The notes under the pieces: generated by a model
The model's input: only the letters and a program-made list of their open reading frames with translations
Told to the model about the DNA's origin: nothing
Databases searched by the model: none
Source of the DNA: UMGS1370 sp046957575
GTDB taxonomy: Bacteria; Bacillota; Clostridia; Lachnospirales; Lachnospiraceae
DNA: 64,000 bases
Reading direction: 5' to 3'
Assembly: GCA_046957575.1 (NCBI GenBank)
Contig: JBKUOG010000014.1
Coordinates: 1 to 64,000, forward strand
In this document: positions 61,932-64,000 of the stretch, one piece after another
Numbering within the stretch: position 1 is the stretch's first letter
Layout: each line of letters begins with the position of its first letter
Position numbers and translations under genes: made by a program

Positions 61932-63548
61932 TTATTTAGCAGCATTGCTCAAATAGGTTTCATATGCTTCCTGGTTGATTTCCAGTGCGCGGTCAATACC
62001 TCTGGCCTTCAGTTCTGCAATAAACTCATCATATTCTGCTTCAAAATCATTTACGCCTAAAATCCAGGACTGGAACTTCTCTTCTACGTATGGCTGGATA
62101 TTTGCCATAATATTCTTGTACTCTGTATCAACATCTGCACTGTACTTTAAGTCTAACTCGCCGTCTGCATAAGGAGGCATATCTTCGCCAAACCATTCCG
62201 GATGAGACTCGTACATTTCGCTGGCCTGTTTTCCGACTTCTGTCATGGTTGCTTTCTCATATTCGCCGTCCTGACACATGCCGATACGGTACTGAGCGCC
62301 AATGGAACGAAGGTAGCCTACAGGAGTTAATTCGGATTTTAATACCTTATCTGTAAAATGCTTGGTTCCGTCTGCATCCTTGGTGTAAGTATCGCCTTCA
62401 ATACCCCAGTTGATCAGTTCGTCCCCTTCTTCTGAGAAAAAGAAATCCATAAATTTAATTACAGTTACAGGGTCTTTGCACTGAGAGGAAATACCCCAGC
62501 CAGAACCAGGATAACGGCTGACACGCTCTTTTACCACTCCATGCTGGTCTGCCGGAGGTGCAAATGGAACCATCTCAAATCCTGGAATTGCATCGGCCAG
62601 AGAAGTATTGTAGTTGCCGGCGCTTACCCAGTCATGAGTACATCCGCCTAAGTCGCCGCTTAACAGAGTATCCCGGCTGGATGCGCCTCTGGTAAAGATT
62701 TCTGGATCAATGATGCCTTCCTGATACCACTGAATCATTCCTCTTACACCATCTTTAAAGTTTTCTTCCATTGGTTCAAAAGTCATTTTTCCATCTCTTG
62801 GATAGAAGGTGGTACTCGTATCCCACAGATAGAGATATTCTTCCGGCATTTTCCATCCTGCGCGGTCAAACAGCGGAATCTCATCCTTTTGTCCGTTTCC
62901 ATTTGGATCTTCATTGCGGAATGCATATAACACATCATGAAGTTCATCTACAGTGGTCGGAACCTCCAGATTTAACTTATCCAGCCAGTCTTTCCGGATC
63001 CACCAGTATTCAGCGGAAAGCAGTTCCTGGTTCTTTGGCAGGTAATAGATGTTGCCATCCAGAGAAGTTGCTGCCTGGCGGTATCTTTCATCTTCTTCCA
63101 GCACCTTTTTAATATTAGGAGCATACTGATCAATCAAATCGTTTAATGGAACCAGACCGCCGTCGCGCCCCAGCTTTTCCAGTTCAGAAGCATCTACATA
63201 TCCGATAATGTCTGCAAGCTGTCCGGAACTTAACATCAAGTTAAATGCTTCTTCCTCATTGGAGTTAGTTTTGGAAATGGTTCCTTTCAGGCTGATATTG
63301 GTTCTCTTTGCCACTTCCTGCCAAACCTGCCAGGACGGGTCAAAAGGCATGTTGTTAAAATTCAGGAAAATTGTAAATTCCTTTGGCTCTGCGCTGACCA
63401 GACTTCCTTCCAGTGTTTCCTCAGCCGCTGCGCCTGCTGTCTGTTTGTTCTCTGCTTTTTCTTCTGTTTTCTGACCGCCGCATCCGGTTGCCAGAGATGC
63501 TGTCATAGCTGCTGCCAGCGCCAGTAAAATTACACGTTGTTTTCTCAT
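61932..63548 (-). CDS. ABC importer, LplA-type extracellular binding protein
   Basis: A 538-residue lipoprotein (signal LALAAAMTASLATGC) of the oligosaccharide-binding LplA group. EFTIFLNFNNMPFDPSWQV and PGSGWGISSQCKDPVTVI match this group, larger than usual CUT1 binding proteins. The ATG at 63548 has AAAGGAGAATGGTT; the ATG at 63554 is too close to it. It precedes the sulfatase by 20 bases and follows the permease gene at 63568, so one operon imports and desulfates an oligosaccharide (inference). Confidence 0.87.
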   Translation of the reverse strand: MRKQRVILLALAAAMTASLATGCGGQKTEEKAENKQTAGAAAEETLEGSLVSAEPKEFTIFLNFNNMPFDPSWQVWQEVAKRTNISLKGTISKTNSNEEEAFNLMLSSGQLADIIGYVDASELEKLGRDGGLVPLNDLIDQYAPNIKKVLEEDERYRQAATSLDGNIYYLPKNQELLSAEYWWIRKDWLDKLNLEVPTTVDELHDVLYAFRNEDPNGNGQKDEIPLFDRAGWKMPEEYLYLWDTSTTFYPRDGKMTFEPMEENFKDGVRGMIQWYQEGIIDPEIFTRGASSRDTLLSGDLGGCTHDWVSAGNYNTSLADAIPGFEMVPFAPPADQHGVVKERVSRYPGSGWGISSQCKDPVTVIKFMDFFFSEEGDELINWGIEGDTYTKDADGTKHFTDKVLKSELTPVGYLRSIGAQYRIGMCQDGEYEKATMTEVGKQASEMYESHPEWFGEDMPPYADGELDLKYSADVDTEYKNIMANIQPYVEEKFQSWILGVNDFEAEYDEFIAELKARGIDRALEINQEAYETYLSNAAK

Positions 63549-63567
63549 AACCATTCTCCTTTTCTTT

Positions 63568-64000
63568 TTAACCCTTTACTCCGCCTACTGTAAGTCCAGA
63601 TTTAAAGTATTTCTGAACAAACGGGAATACTACTAACATCGGAATAATTGCAATGATAATAACTGCATAAATAATTGTGGTTGGCGAACTTAAAGATTCT
63701 GCCGTAACCAAAGCCGCATCCGAGGCATTAGCCACTCGATCTACAATCATTTTCTTTAGCATTACCTGCAGCGGCGCTTTTGAATCATCGGTCAAAAGCT
63801 GCATTGCCCAGAAATAGCTGTTCCAGCGGTTGACTGCGTAAAACAGGCCAACGGTTGCTAATGCCGGTTTGGACAGTGGCAGGAAAATTTTGTAAAAAAT
63901 AGTAAAGTGATTTGCTCCGTCAATAAATGCCGCTTCCTCTAACTCATATGGAACCTGTTCAAAGAAACTCTTCATGATGACCATGTTATATGTATTAATG
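63568..64000 (-). CDS. ABC importer permease (LplC-like), 5' end off the window
   Basis: C-terminal 144 codons of a CUT1 permease: EAA loop EQVPYELEEAAFIDGANHFTI, membrane segments LATVGLFYAVNRWNSYFW and TTIIYAVIIIAIIPMLVVFPF, and the family ending VQKYFKSGLTVGGVKG. The frame stays open to 64000, so the start lies outside. Part of the LplA/sulfatase operon. Confidence 0.9.
   Translation of the reverse strand, partial: INTYNMVIMKSFFEQVPYELEEAAFIDGANHFTIFYKIFLPLSKPALATVGLFYAVNRWNSYFWAMQLLTDDSKAPLQVMLKKMIVDRVANASDAALVTAESLSSPTTIIYAVIIIAIIPMLVVFPFVQKYFKSGLTVGGVKG

Overview
The window looks like a chromosome segment of an endospore-forming, anaerobic gut-type Clostridium, most likely of the family Lachnospiraceae. 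The basis is the intact tilS-spoIIE-divIC-yabQ-yabP-rqcP-hup sporulation block, the Firmicute MecA adaptor and YkpA-type ABC-F protein, a CwlD-type amidase, strong AGGAGG ribosome binding sites, a T-box leader, EFR1-type flavodoxin-ferredoxin and several carbohydrate ABC importers without their own ATPase. Species cannot be fixed by eye.

Layout. 1-7.3 kb: a partial tRNA-Phe, then a tightly packed minus-strand operon (read from 7273 down to 155) of four unusual genes: a macro-like/ADP-ribosyltransferase fusion, a DUF6508-like small protein, a 1213-residue papain-like protease with a beta-helix tail and no signal peptide, and a GH13 debranching-enzyme relative that has lost all three catalytic acids. 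This is the best candidate for an undescribed system. 7.3-17.6 kb: housekeeping and transport genes (two ABC-F ATPases, Xth, nitroreductase, MATE exporter, EFR1 protein, FUSC protein, and a BASS-family transporter under a T-box whose specifier reads ATC, isoleucine). 17.65-21.75 kb: a small integrative element with a divergent repressor/excisionase control region, a DUF6017-type replication protein, four small genes and a tyrosine integrase, followed by tRNA-Leu and tRNA-Tyr. 22-24 kb: an intact GH13 glycosidase.

24.3-31.4 kb (minus strand): hup, rqcP, yabP, yabQ, divIC, spoIIE, tilS, hpt, ftsH in the classical Firmicute order. SpoIIE lacks its usual membrane domain, and its promoter has the 21-bp spacer known from Spo0A-dependent spoIIE promoters. 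31.6-41.1 kb: an AT-richer catabolic island, with divergent operons for a galactonate-type sugar acid (dgoD, CUT1 importer without ATPase and IclR regulator on plus; KDPG-type aldolase, DgoK-like kinase, DgaE-like PLP lyase and a metallohydrolase on minus). It ends at a decayed RhuM remnant beside the rpsF-ssb-rpsR operon.

41.5-64 kb: mostly housekeeping and accessory metabolism (phosphoesterases, aldo/keto reductase, Sir2, a CofE-like protein, GNAT and DUF2156 proteins, a NahK-type sugar kinase with its nucleotidyltransferase and an AraC regulator). These are followed by an envelope cluster (CwlD-type amidase, lipoprotein phosphoesterase, GH18 hydrolase) and a Ser/Thr kinase whose 3' end carries a TTTAAAA slippery heptamer leading into an overlapping P-loop frame without a normal start codon. 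The window closes with MecA, a sulfatase and an LplA/LplC-type sugar importer running off the end. Several multi-hairpin palindromic repeats lie in intergenic gaps.
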